Positions 1-7,862 of a DNA stretch of 36,352 bases are shown piece by piece; position 1 is the stretch's first letter, and each line of letters starts with the position of its first letter. Under the pieces are notes generated by a model. It worked only from the letters and a program-made list of their open reading frames with translations. It had not been told where the DNA came from and did no database searches. Both the position numbers and the translations under genes were made by a program. This DNA is from Erysipelotrichaceae bacterium (GTDB lineage: Bacteria > Bacillota_I > Bacilli_A > Acholeplasmatales > Anaeroplasmataceae): the NCBI GenBank assembly GCA_015059145.1, contig SVAZ01000014.1, positions 1 through 36,352 on the forward strand, given 5' to 3'.

Positions 1-101
1 ATATCCACGATATAAGGTGCATCTAAAGATATTAATATTTCGTTAAAATAGGCGAATGCCTAGATGAATAAATTATTCATTTTGTTCTTTAGGAGGTTAT
101 T
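1..101 (+). promoter_or_regulatory. Leader upstream of lysA with two competing hairpins
   Basis: No complete gene is visible in this edge segment. A perfect 8-bp inverted repeat (ATGAATAA at 64-71, TTATTCAT at 73-80) is followed by a T-rich stretch at 81-90. Its left arm overlaps an alternative pairing of CATCTA (20-25) with TAGATG (61-66), which would enclose a small AGGC/GCCT hairpin (50-61). The two folds exclude each other, as in an attenuator, but the stems are short and AT-rich. The words around 9-35 faintly recall the start of a lysine riboswitch, yet there is too little room for the full five-helix aptamer. The ribosome binding site AGGAGG at about 91-96 serves lysA. No promoter is seen, so transcription may come from outside the window. 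Confidence 0.35.
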
Positions 102-1331
102 ATGGCGAATTTAGATTTTAAGTTTTTGAAGGAAAAATATGGTACACCACTTTATATTTATGATGTGAACCATTTAAAGAAAAACATGACAGGCTATTTA
201 GATTATTTTAAATCTAATGTATTTGAAACAGAGGTATTGTTTGCTTCTAAAGCATTTTGTGTTAAGGAAATGCTTAGATTGGTAAAGGCATATAATATGT
301 CATTAGATGTTGTTTCTATCGGAGAACTATATACTGCTATAGCAGTTGATTTTCCAATGGACAAAATCTATTTTCATGGTAATAATAAATCTATTTCAGA
401 TTTAGAATTTGCTTTAAATAATAATGTTGGAACTATTGTGGTTGATAATTTAATGGAGCTTGTTGCTTTAGATGAAATTACAAATAGATTAAATAAGAAG
501 TGTAATATTATCATTAGATTAAATCTTGGTGTTGAAGCACATACTCATAAGTTTATTGTTACAGCTCACGTTGATTCTAAATTTGGAGTTTCATATGGTT
601 CAAATGATTATAACGATATGCTTGATGTTTTAAAGAATTCAAAGAATATTAATTTTAAAGGCTTTCATTCTCATATTGGATCTCAAATTTTTGATTTAGA
701 TGCATTTACTGCAGCACTTGAAAAAATGCTTGGAATTTGTAAGAGCTTTGACAAGCCATTAGTATTAAATATTGGTGGTGGCTTTGGAGTTCATTATACA
801 GATGAGGATAAGCCTATTCCATTTGATGTTGTAAGTAAGACTTTAGTTGACACATGTGAAAAAGCATTAAAAGCTAATAATGTTAAGATTGAAAAGCTTT
901 GTATTGAACCAGGTAGAAGTATTGTTGCTGAGGCTGGCTATACATTATATACAATTGGTTTTACTAAGAAGACACCTAATAAGGAATATTATTTTATTGA
1001 TGGTGGTATGACTGATAATATTAGACCTGCCTTATATCAAGCAAAATACGATTGTGATATTGTTGGTAAGGAAAACGAATTAAAAAATCATATCGTTACT
1101 ATTGCAGGTAAGTGCTGTGAGAGTGGTGATTTAATTATTGAAAATCATCCATTACCAGAGGCTAAAAGCGGTGATTTATTAGTTACATATACTACAGGCG
1201 CTTATGGATATTCTATGAGCAGCAATTATAATAAGGCATTAACACCTGCCGTTGTTTTCGTTGAGGATGGTAAGGACAAGCTTGTTTGTAGAAGACAAAG
1301 CTATGATGAGCTTTTAGAAAGAGAAATCTAA
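102..1331 (+). CDS. lysA: Diaminopimelate decarboxylase
   Basis: PLP-dependent decarboxylation of meso-diaminopimelate to L-lysine in the cytoplasm, the last step of lysine synthesis. The 409-residue length is normal for LysA. The alanine-racemase-like barrel carries the PLP lysine in FASKAF (K50), the HSHIGSQ motif, and the phosphate-binding GGGFG loop. The C-terminal half has EPGRS, GKCCESGD with the substrate-side cysteine, and GAYGYSMSSNYN. All the usual catalytic residues are present. The ATG is well placed behind AGGAGG. The next gene begins one base after the stop codon, so the two are cotranscribed and probably translationally coupled. It heads a lysine/DAP operon, although in pathway order it is the final enzyme. 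Identification is secure; only its upstream regulation is unresolved. Confidence 0.96.
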   Translation: MANLDFKFLKEKYGTPLYIYDVNHLKKNMTGYLDYFKSNVFETEVLFASKAFCVKEMLRLVKAYNMSLDVVSIGELYTAIAVDFPMDKIYFHGNNKSISDLEFALNNNVGTIVVDNLMELVALDEITNRLNKKCNIIIRLNLGVEAHTHKFIVTAHVDSKFGVSYGSNDYNDMLDVLKNSKNINFKGFHSHIGSQIFDLDAFTAALEKMLGICKSFDKPLVLNIGGGFGVHYTDEDKPIPFDVVSKTLVDTCEKALKANNVKIEKLCIEPGRSIVAEAGYTLYTIGFTKKTPNKEYYFIDGGMTDNIRPALYQAKYDCDIVGKENELKNHIVTIAGKCCESGDLIIENHPLPEAKSGDLLVTYTTGAYGYSMSSNYNKALTPAVVFVEDGKDKLVCRRQSYDELLEREI

Positions 1332-1332
1332 T

Positions 1333-2148
1333 ATGCATATAGTTAAGATGCACGGCTGTGGCAATGATTATATAGTTGTAGAATATGAAGAGGGAATAAG
1401 CTACAGCAATCTTTCAAAAAAACTATGTGATAGAAGACTAGGTGTAGGTGCTGATGGATTGATTGTTGCTAAGCGAAATCCATTTGATATTGAGATTTAT
1501 GGTAGTGATGGTAGTGATATTCCAATGTCTACTAATGGCATTATATGCTATGCTAAGTACTGCTTAGATAAGGGGTATATTACTAAAAATAAAATTGATG
1601 TTATTACTGATATTGGGAAAATTAAGGTTCAAATTGAAAATGAGGATTCATTTATGGCCTCAATAAATATGGGAACACCTATATATAATAATCAATCATT
1701 ATTTATAAGTGATCCATTAGATTCTTTTGGTAGAATTTTAAATATTGGTGATTCAAATATAATTAGCTATTCAGTATTTTTAGGTACTGTACATACTGTA
1801 ATATTTGTTGATGATTTCGATTGTAATGCTTTAAGGCTAGCAAGTGAAATTTCTAATTATAGGATATTTAATAGAAAGACAAATGTTAATTTTGTGAAAA
1901 TTATAGATTGTAATAATATCGAGATTAGAACCTATGAAAGAGGTATTGGATGGGTTTTATCAAGTGGTAGTGGCTCATGTGCTGCAGCGGCTGTGGCAAA
2001 TGAATTAGAGCTTGTTGATATGAGGCTTATGGCTCATCAGGAATATGGCTCATATCAAATTGAAATAAATAGAAAGGGAGAAGTATATATTACCGGACCT
2101 TCTATAAAGGTTTTTGAATGTGATATTAAGGAGGAAGATTTATGTTAA
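1333..2148 (+). CDS. dapF: Diaminopimelate epimerase homologue lacking both catalytic cysteines
   Basis: By fold and neighbours this is DapF, which normally interconverts L,L- and meso-diaminopimelate using two cysteines as acid and base. The N-terminal MHGCGNDYI, GVGADGLI, TNVNFVKI and ERG motifs are kept, and 271 residues is a normal length. Both active-site loops have changed. The first reads MSTNGIICYAKY, where the family has MCGNG, giving Ser66 (codon 1528-1530). The second reads ERGIGWVLSSGSGS, where the family has ERGxGET.ACGTG, giving Ser211 (codon 1963-1965). The usual GNPH loop is GTVH, and the Asn before DGS is also replaced. The reading frame is intact and codon use matches the neighbours, so this is not a recent pseudogene. 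It may be a poor epimerase, a structural or regulatory partner, or an enzyme with another activity. The symbol reflects homology only. It overlaps dapA by 7 bases. Confidence 0.8.
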   Translation: MHIVKMHGCGNDYIVVEYEEGISYSNLSKKLCDRRLGVGADGLIVAKRNPFDIEIYGSDGSDIPMSTNGIICYAKYCLDKGYITKNKIDVITDIGKIKVQIENEDSFMASINMGTPIYNNQSLFISDPLDSFGRILNIGDSNIISYSVFLGTVHTVIFVDDFDCNALRLASEISNYRIFNRKTNVNFVKIIDCNNIEIRTYERGIGWVLSSGSGSCAAAAVANELELVDMRLMAHQEYGSYQIEINRKGEVYITGPSIKVFECDIKEEDLC

Positions 2149-3023
2149 AGGGAAGTATTGTTGCATTAGTTACACCATTTAATGAGGATGGTAGTGTAAA
2201 TTATGAAAAGCTAGGAGAATTATTAGAATTCCATATTTCTAATAAAACTGATGGAATTTGTATTTTAGGTACGACAGGAGAGGCTTCTACATTAAGCTTT
2301 GACGAAGAGGCTGAAATTGTAAGATTCAGTGTTCAAAAGGTTAATAAGAGAATACCATTAATTGTCGGCTCTGGATCTAATGAAACTGAAAAGGCTGTTA
2401 AGATGTCTAAGAAGTATTCTGAGCTTGGTGCTGATTATGTTTTAGTAATTACACCATATTATAATAAGACTAATGAAAGTGGCTTAATTAAGCACTTTGA
2501 AATGGTTGCTGAAGCATCTTTATGTCCAGTTATTATGTATAATGTTCCAGGTAGAACTGGTATGAGCATGTCTATTCATGCTATAGAGGTTTTATCAAAG
2601 AATCCAAATATTTGCGCTATTAAGGAAGCATCAGGTAATATGAGCTATTCAACAATGGTTGCAAAATATGTTAATGATGATTTTCAGATGTTCTCTGGTA
2701 ACGATGACATTATTGTTCCTATGATGTCAGTAGGTGCTACTGGTGTAATTTCTGTTTTAGCTAATATTGCTCCACAGCAAACTCATAATATGTGTGAGCT
2801 TTGCTTAAATGGGGATTATAAGGCTGCTAATAAAATTCAACAGGATTTATTAGATGTTGCTAATAATTTATTTTTAGAGGTAAACCCAATTCCTGTTAAG
2901 GAGGCGTTAAATCACTTAGGCTTTGGTGTTGGTGGATATAGAATGCCACTTGATTATATGGGCGACGCACCTAAGGCTAAAATGATTAAGGAGCTAGATT
3001 TAAAGAAGGAAGTGATTTTCTAA
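2142..3023 (+). CDS. dapA: 4-hydroxy-tetrahydrodipicolinate synthase
   Basis: Condenses pyruvate with aspartate semialdehyde, the committed step to diaminopimelate and lysine. The 293-residue TIM-barrel protein has GTTGEAS (43-49), the catalytic Tyr133 in MYNVPGRTG with Arg138, and the Schiff-base Lys161 in AIKEASG, all at the positions seen in E. coli DapA. The start lies inside the end of the preceding gene, behind the AAGGAGG of its last codons, and its stop overlaps the dapB start by one base. This tight packing indicates one operon. No unusual features. Confidence 0.96.
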   Translation: MLKGSIVALVTPFNEDGSVNYEKLGELLEFHISNKTDGICILGTTGEASTLSFDEEAEIVRFSVQKVNKRIPLIVGSGSNETEKAVKMSKKYSELGADYVLVITPYYNKTNESGLIKHFEMVAEASLCPVIMYNVPGRTGMSMSIHAIEVLSKNPNICAIKEASGNMSYSTMVAKYVNDDFQMFSGNDDIIVPMMSVGATGVISVLANIAPQQTHNMCELCLNGDYKAANKIQQDLLDVANNLFLEVNPIPVKEALNHLGFGVGGYRMPLDYMGDAPKAKMIKELDLKKEVIF

Positions 3024-3736
3024 TGAAGGCTGTAGTAGTAGGATATGGTGCAATGGGTAGAATCATAGCTAGTATGCTAAAGGATGACCTTCATTCCATA
3101 GTTGCAATAGAATGTGAAAATAAAAGCCTTAATGATGTTAAGGGTGATTTTGATGTTATTATAGATTTTTCAAATCCTGCTAATTTGGATATGATTTATG
3201 ACTATTGTAAAGCTAACAATAAGGCTGTTGTTTTTGCAACAACTGGATATACAGAAGCACAATTAGCTAAAATCAATGATTTAGCAAATTATGCTCCTGT
3301 ATTAAGAAGTGCTAATTTTTCTTTAGGTGTTATTTTATTAAATAAGTTAGTTAAGGAAATAACTCCTATTTTAAAGGATAGCTTCGATATCGAAATTATT
3401 GAGGCTCATCACCATCATAAGGTTGATGCACCTAGTGGTACAGCAAAAATGCTATTAAATTCAGTGGTTGAGGCAACCGGCTTTACTCCTGTATATGGTA
3501 GAGATGGCTATTCGCCTCGTAAGCCTGATGAAGTAGGTGTTCACGCTGTTAGAGGTGGCTCTATTGTAGGTGAGCATGATGTTATGTATTGTGGTGAGGA
3601 CGAAATCATTACCCTAAAGCATAGTGCCCATTCTAAGAAAATATTCGCTGTAGGTGCTATTAAGGCAGCAAGATGGCTTGAGGACAAATCTAATGGTTTT
3701 TATACTATGGAGGATGTTTTATTTCAAAATAAATAA
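3023..3736 (+). CDS. dapB: 4-hydroxy-tetrahydrodipicolinate reductase
   Basis: NAD(P)H-dependent reduction of the DapA product to tetrahydrodipicolinate. The N-terminal Rossmann motif is VVVGYGAMG. The substrate-binding signature EAHHHHKVDAPSGTA, with its catalytic His and Lys, is complete. A GRD-GYSPRKPDEVGVHAVRGG segment follows, as in other DapB proteins. At 237 residues it belongs to the shorter members (B. subtilis DapB is about 267). It is the last gene of the lysA operon, and its final codons form the left arm of an 18-bp inverted repeat that probably ends the transcript. The acylase/aminotransferase or dehydrogenase enzymes that follow DapB in the pathway are not in this window. Confidence 0.95.
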   Translation: MKAVVVGYGAMGRIIASMLKDDLHSIVAIECENKSLNDVKGDFDVIIDFSNPANLDMIYDYCKANNKAVVFATTGYTEAQLAKINDLANYAPVLRSANFSLGVILLNKLVKEITPILKDSFDIEIIEAHHHHKVDAPSGTAKMLLNSVVEATGFTPVYGRDGYSPRKPDEVGVHAVRGGSIVGEHDVMYCGEDEIITLKHSAHSKKIFAVGAIKAARWLEDKSNGFYTMEDVLFQNK

Positions 3737-3776
3737 TTATAGGGCTTTATGATTAGTCATAATTATTTATTTTGAA
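3723..3776 (+). terminator. Long AT-only hairpin at the end of dapB
   Basis: A perfect 18-bp inverted repeat (3723-3740 and 3759-3776) has an 18-nt loop and almost no G or C. Its left arm contains the dapB stop codon. The right arm is T-rich (TTATTTTG). It differs from the compact GC-containing hairpins used as terminators elsewhere in the window, so termination is likely but not certain. It could also stabilise the 3' end of the message. Confidence 0.55.
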
Positions 3777-3880
3777 TTTAATAATAATGAGGGTTTAGAG
3801 GTAAAAATAAACACTGATTTTTATTTGTCTGTCTATAACGGACAAAAATTAAAAATGTACAAGAAAAGTGCATTTTGTTA

Positions 3881-3909
3881 TTGAAATTTATAATTTTGTT
3901 GATTATAAT
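3881..3909 (+). promoter_or_regulatory. Sigma-A-type promoter of asd-lysC
   Basis: TTGAAA at 3881-3886 and TATAAT at 3904-3909 are separated by 17 bases, a near-consensus vegetative promoter. It lies 36 bases before the asd start, and the ribosome binding site GGGGG sits at about 3931-3935. The rest of the 3737-3944 gap is AT-rich. It holds a weak TTTGTC/GACAAA repeat (3824-3846) and no recognisable gene. Confidence 0.75.
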
Positions 3910-3944
3910 ATTTCATATTGCTAAATATTAGGGGGTAGTATTAT

Positions 3945-4955
3945 ATGAAGAAGTTTAATGTTGGTATATTAGGAGCAACTGGTGCAGTTGGTCGTGAAAT
4001 GTTAAATATTTTAGAGGAAAGAAAATTTCCAATTAATGAATTGAGATTATTAGCAAGCCCTAGAAGTGTTGGAACTAAGGTTCCTTTTAATGGTGAGGAT
4101 GTCGAAATCCAATTAGCTCAAAAGGGAGCTTTTGCTGGCTTAGATTTTGTATTAGGTGCAGCATCTAATGCTGTAGCAAAGGAGTTTGCAGATGATATAG
4201 TGGCTGCAGGTGCAGTATTTATTGATAATTCAAGTGCGTTTAGAATGAACGATGATGTTCCTCTAATTGTACCTGAAATTAATGGTGATGATGCATTTTT
4301 AAATAAGGGTATTATTTCAAATCCTAACTGCTCAACTATCATTACTTTAATGGCTGTAAATGCTATTAATAAATTATCTAAAATTAAAGCTATGAATGCT
4401 TGTACTTATCAAGCAACTTCAGGTGCTGGTGCTGCTGGTCCTGTTGAGCTTCGTAATCAAGCTAAGGCTTTACTTGATGGTGGGGAAATTAAGAATGAGG
4501 TATTCCAATATCAAATTGCTGAAAATCTTATTCCACAAATTGGTTCATTCTTAGATAATGGATATACAACAGAAGAAATGAAAATGCAAAATGAAGGTAG
4601 AAAGATTATGCATCTACCTGAGCTGTTAGTTAATTGTACATGTGTTAGAGTACCTGTTGTACGCTCTCACTCTATTGCGGTAACATTAGTTACTGAGGAT
4701 AAGCTTTCTATCGAAGAGGTTAGAAATGCAATCGCAAATGCTAAGGGCTGTAAGCTTTATGATGATGTTGATAATAAGGTTTATCCAATGCCTATTGTAA
4801 CTTCAGATCAGGATTTAGTATTTGTTGGTAGAATCCGCAAGGATTTAATAAATGAAAATGGTATTACACTTTGGTGTTGTGGAGATCAGGTTAGAAAAGG
4901 CGCAGCTACAAATGCAGTTCAAATTGCTATGAAGCTTGCTGGACTTGATTATTAG
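3945..4955 (+). CDS. asd: Aspartate-semialdehyde dehydrogenase
   Basis: Reduces aspartyl phosphate to aspartate semialdehyde, the branch-point precursor of lysine, DAP, threonine and methionine. The 336-residue protein has the NADP-binding GATGAVGREML at residues 10-20 and the catalytic Cys129 in NPNCSTI. The C-terminal half has VRVPVVRSHS with the conserved His, and a GAATNAVQIA tail, all typical of the family. It is first in a two-gene operon with lysC, 8 bases apart, which supplies substrate to DapA encoded just upstream. A separate promoter lets asd-lysC be expressed independently of lysA-dapB. Confidence 0.96.
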   Translation: MKKFNVGILGATGAVGREMLNILEERKFPINELRLLASPRSVGTKVPFNGEDVEIQLAQKGAFAGLDFVLGAASNAVAKEFADDIVAAGAVFIDNSSAFRMNDDVPLIVPEINGDDAFLNKGIISNPNCSTIITLMAVNAINKLSKIKAMNACTYQATSGAGAAGPVELRNQAKALLDGGEIKNEVFQYQIAENLIPQIGSFLDNGYTTEEMKMQNEGRKIMHLPELLVNCTCVRVPVVRSHSIAVTLVTEDKLSIEEVRNAIANAKGCKLYDDVDNKVYPMPIVTSDQDLVFVGRIRKDLINENGITLWCCGDQVRKGAATNAVQIAMKLAGLDY

Positions 4956-4963
4956 GAGGAATT

Positions 4964-6268
4964 ATGTTGGTAGTAACTAAATTTGGTGGTAGCTCACTTA
5001 GCTGTGCTACTCAATTTGAAAAGGTAAAGAATATAGTAACATCTGATCCTAAGCGTAAAATTGTAGTTGTTTCAGCTTTAGGAAAGAGAGATTCATCAGA
5101 CACTAAGATTACTGACCTATTATATATCCTACATGCTCATCTTAAGTATTCTGTTCCATATGAGGATATTTGGAATATGCTTTATACTCGTTTTGTTGGT
5201 GTACAAAAGGATTTAGGTATTAACTATGATATTACTAAGGATTTAGATGCTTTATATAAGGAGCTAAATAAAAATATATCTCAGGATTATCTAGTTTCTC
5301 GTGGTGAATATTTAACTGCTAAGCTTATGAGCAGCTATTTAGGATATACATTCGTTGATGCTAAGGATTTATTAGTATTTAACTATGATGCAAAAATGGA
5401 CGAGGGAACTACTGAAAAGAATGTTAAGAATGCTTTTGCTAAGTACGGCACTATTGTTGTTCCTGGTTTTTATGGAGCATTCCCTAATGGCTCAATTAAG
5501 CTTTTATCTAGAGGAGGCTCTGATGTAACAGGCTCTATTCTATCTAAGTGCTTAAATGTTTCATTATACGAGAATTGGACAGACGTTTCTGGAATTCTAG
5601 CTGCTGACCCTCGCATTATTGATAAACCACGTGCTATTAAGGAAATCACTTATGCTGAGCTAAGGGAGCTTTCTTATATGGGTGCTTCAGTATTACATGA
5701 GGAAACTGTATTCCCTGTTCAACAGTTAAACATTCCTATTAATTTAAAGAATACTAATGAGCCATCTCATCCTGGTACTTTAATTAAGAATGTTTGTACA
5801 GATGAATCTAACATTGTAACAGGTCTTGCTGGAAAGAAGGATTTCTTATCATTCAATATTTCTAAGGATCACATGTCTAATGAAATAGGCTTCCTACGTA
5901 GAGCATTATCTATATTTGAAAAGTATAATGTATCTATTGAGCATATTCCATCTGGAATTGATTCATTTAGTGTTGTTGTCGCTGGTTCATCAGTTGAGAA
6001 ATGTCAATATGAGCTTGTTACTGAATTGCGCAAGGAATTAGAGGCTAATGTAACTGTAGAAAAGGATATCGCTTTAGTAGCTGTAGTTGGTAGAAACATG
6101 GCTAAGCGTAGTGGTATTTGTGGAACTATATTCCAAACATTAGGTCAAGAAAAAATAAATGTAAAGCTATTGGCTCAAGGTCCTGAGGAGCTAAATATCA
6201 TTATTGGTGTTGCTTCTAAGGATTATGAAACTACTCTAAAGGCTTTATATCAAAATTTAGTAGCTTAA
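4964..6268 (+). CDS. lysC: Aspartate kinase, monofunctional with C-terminal ACT domains
   Basis: Phosphorylates aspartate, the entry step of the aspartate-family pathway. The 434-residue protein opens with VTKFGGSSLS (catalytic Lys6). SRGEYLTAKLM and SRGGSDVTGSIL form the aspartate and ATP sites of the amino-acid kinase fold. From about residue 285 two ACT-like segments follow, which in this family bind an end-product amino acid for feedback control. No homoserine dehydrogenase domain is present. It follows asd behind AGGAGG and ends just before a strong terminator. Which amino acid inhibits it cannot be read from the sequence. Confidence 0.94.
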   Translation: MLVVTKFGGSSLSCATQFEKVKNIVTSDPKRKIVVVSALGKRDSSDTKITDLLYILHAHLKYSVPYEDIWNMLYTRFVGVQKDLGINYDITKDLDALYKELNKNISQDYLVSRGEYLTAKLMSSYLGYTFVDAKDLLVFNYDAKMDEGTTEKNVKNAFAKYGTIVVPGFYGAFPNGSIKLLSRGGSDVTGSILSKCLNVSLYENWTDVSGILAADPRIIDKPRAIKEITYAELRELSYMGASVLHEETVFPVQQLNIPINLKNTNEPSHPGTLIKNVCTDESNIVTGLAGKKDFLSFNISKDHMSNEIGFLRRALSIFEKYNVSIEHIPSGIDSFSVVVAGSSVEKCQYELVTELRKELEANVTVEKDIALVAVVGRNMAKRSGICGTIFQTLGQEKINVKLLAQGPEELNIIIGVASKDYETTLKALYQNLVA

Positions 6269-6274
6269 CAAATT

Positions 6275-6298
6275 AAAGACCAGAAATGGTCTTTTTTT
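6275..6298 (+). terminator. Intrinsic terminator of asd-lysC
   Basis: The stem AAAGACCA (6275-6282) pairs with TGGTCTTT (6287-6294) across a GAAA tetraloop and runs into a stretch of seven T. Confidence 0.93.
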
Positions 6299-6356
6299 GT
6301 GTTTCTTTTTCCTTAAAAGATTTTTATATAATGCTATACTAAAGATGGTGATTTTT

Positions 6357-7862
6357 ATGAGGATTATAAATTTAACAGCAAGAAGTGCAACATTTGAAAT
6401 GGATTGTAGTAATCCATATTTTTACACTTGTGAATTTGATATTACAGTTGATGGAGTATTTTTAAGAAAGGAAAATAGAAATGTATTTACTATTTTCGAT
6501 CTAAAGCCTAATACTAAATATACTATTAATGTATTAGCTGATACTTTAGAATTCGAAACATTAAATGAAGCACTTTGTGTTAATGTTAGGGATTTTAATA
6601 CGGCATCAGATGGAGTAACTGATGATACATCAAAAATTCAAGCTGCTATTATGTGTGCCCCAGATGGTTCAACTGTTTATATTCCTAAGGGTGTTTATTT
6701 AGTATCCTCTTTATTTTTAAAAAGTAACATTATGATTTATTTAGAAAAGGGTGCTAAAATTTTAGCTAGAACAGAAAGAAGTGCATTTCCTATATTTCCA
6801 GGCCTGATTGATGATTATAATTTTGGTGTCTGGGAAGGTTCTGAGGTTAATAATTTTGCATCAGTAATAAATGGAGTTAATATTGAAAATGCTGTTATCT
6901 GTGGTGAGGGCGTTATTGACTCACAGGCAGAAAATGGCGACTGGTATATTAATCATAGACAAATGAATATTGCCTGGAGAGGACATTCATTGTTTTTCAA
7001 TAGATGTAAAAATATAAGTGTTATAGGGGTTTATGTATGCAATACTCAGTCTTGGGCAATCCATCCTTATTTTTCTAATGACATTTCTTTTTTTAATGTT
7101 AGTATAAAAAATAATCCTGATATGCCGACTACTGATGGGATAGATCCGGATTGCTGTGATGGTGTTAAAATTGTTGGATGTAGGTTTGATGTTGGTGATG
7201 ATTGTATAGCTATTAAGAGTGGTACGATTGAGCTTGCAAATAAATATAATAAGCCATGTAGTAATATTTTTATTTCAAACAATCATATGCTTAAGGGTCA
7301 TGGTGGAGTGGTTTTTGGTTCTGAGTCATCAGGTGGAATAACAAATGTAAATGTTGAAAGGTGCTTGTTTGAAAATACTGATAGAGGATTAAGGATTAAG
7401 ACTCGAAGAGGTAGAGGTAATAAAGCTATTGATAATGTGTTATTTGATAATATAATAATGAATGGAGTTAAGACTCCATTTGTAATAAACATGTATTATA
7501 ATATGGGACCTAAGGGTGGTCATGAGGAATATGTATGGACTACTAAAAAGCTTCCTATAGATGAATTGACACCTAATGTTGGAAGCTTTAAATTCTCTAA
7601 TATGATATGTAATAATGTTGAATATGCTGCTGGAGTTTTCTTAGGATTGCCTGAGTCTAAAATTGGCACTTTAGAATTTAACAATATAAAGTTTACATAT
7701 GATAATAATGCAGAAGAAGGATATCCAGTAATGATTGAGCATAATTTTAAAATGAAGAACGCTGGGCTATATTGCTTTAATGTGGAAAAAATAATTACTA
7801 AAGATGTTGAATTTATTGGAAATTTAGGAGAAAATATTATAGTAGAAAGAAGTGATGGATAA
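6357..7862 (+). CDS. GH28-family galacturonidase (intracellular polygalacturonase-like)
   Basis: Hydrolyses alpha-1,4-linked galacturonic acid, probably oligogalacturonides. Residues 1-70 form a small fibronectin-III-like domain, followed by a right-handed beta-helix. GH28 catalytic motifs are complete: TTDGID with Asp260, GDDCIAIKSG with Asp281/Asp282, GHGG with His315, and RIK (Arg346, Lys348). I chose the ATG at 6357 (501 residues) because it follows a GATGGTGA ribosome binding site. An upstream in-frame TTG at 6297 lies inside the lysC terminator. There is no signal peptide, so the enzyme should act in the cytoplasm on imported fragments, probably as an exo-acting enzyme. A weak TATACT -10 box is at 6335-6340. 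The stop overlaps the start of the next gene (TAATG), so enzyme and transporter are coupled. Confidence 0.9.
   Translation: MRIINLTARSATFEMDCSNPYFYTCEFDITVDGVFLRKENRNVFTIFDLKPNTKYTINVLADTLEFETLNEALCVNVRDFNTASDGVTDDTSKIQAAIMCAPDGSTVYIPKGVYLVSSLFLKSNIMIYLEKGAKILARTERSAFPIFPGLIDDYNFGVWEGSEVNNFASVINGVNIENAVICGEGVIDSQAENGDWYINHRQMNIAWRGHSLFFNRCKNISVIGVYVCNTQSWAIHPYFSNDISFFNVSIKNNPDMPTTDGIDPDCCDGVKIVGCRFDVGDDCIAIKSGTIELANKYNKPCSNIFISNNHMLKGHGGVVFGSESSGGITNVNVERCLFENTDRGLRIKTRRGRGNKAIDNVLFDNIIMNGVKTPFVINMYYNMGPKGGHEEYVWTTKKLPIDELTPNVGSFKFSNMICNNVEYAAGVFLGLPESKIGTLEFNNIKFTYDNNAEEGYPVMIEHNFKMKNAGLYCFNVEKIITKDVEFIGNLGENIIVERSDG

Noticed and set aside
8-66. Lysine riboswitch (L box)
   Set aside because: A few words resemble the start of the aptamer, but the space before lysA is too short for the remaining helices and the conserved core cannot be found.
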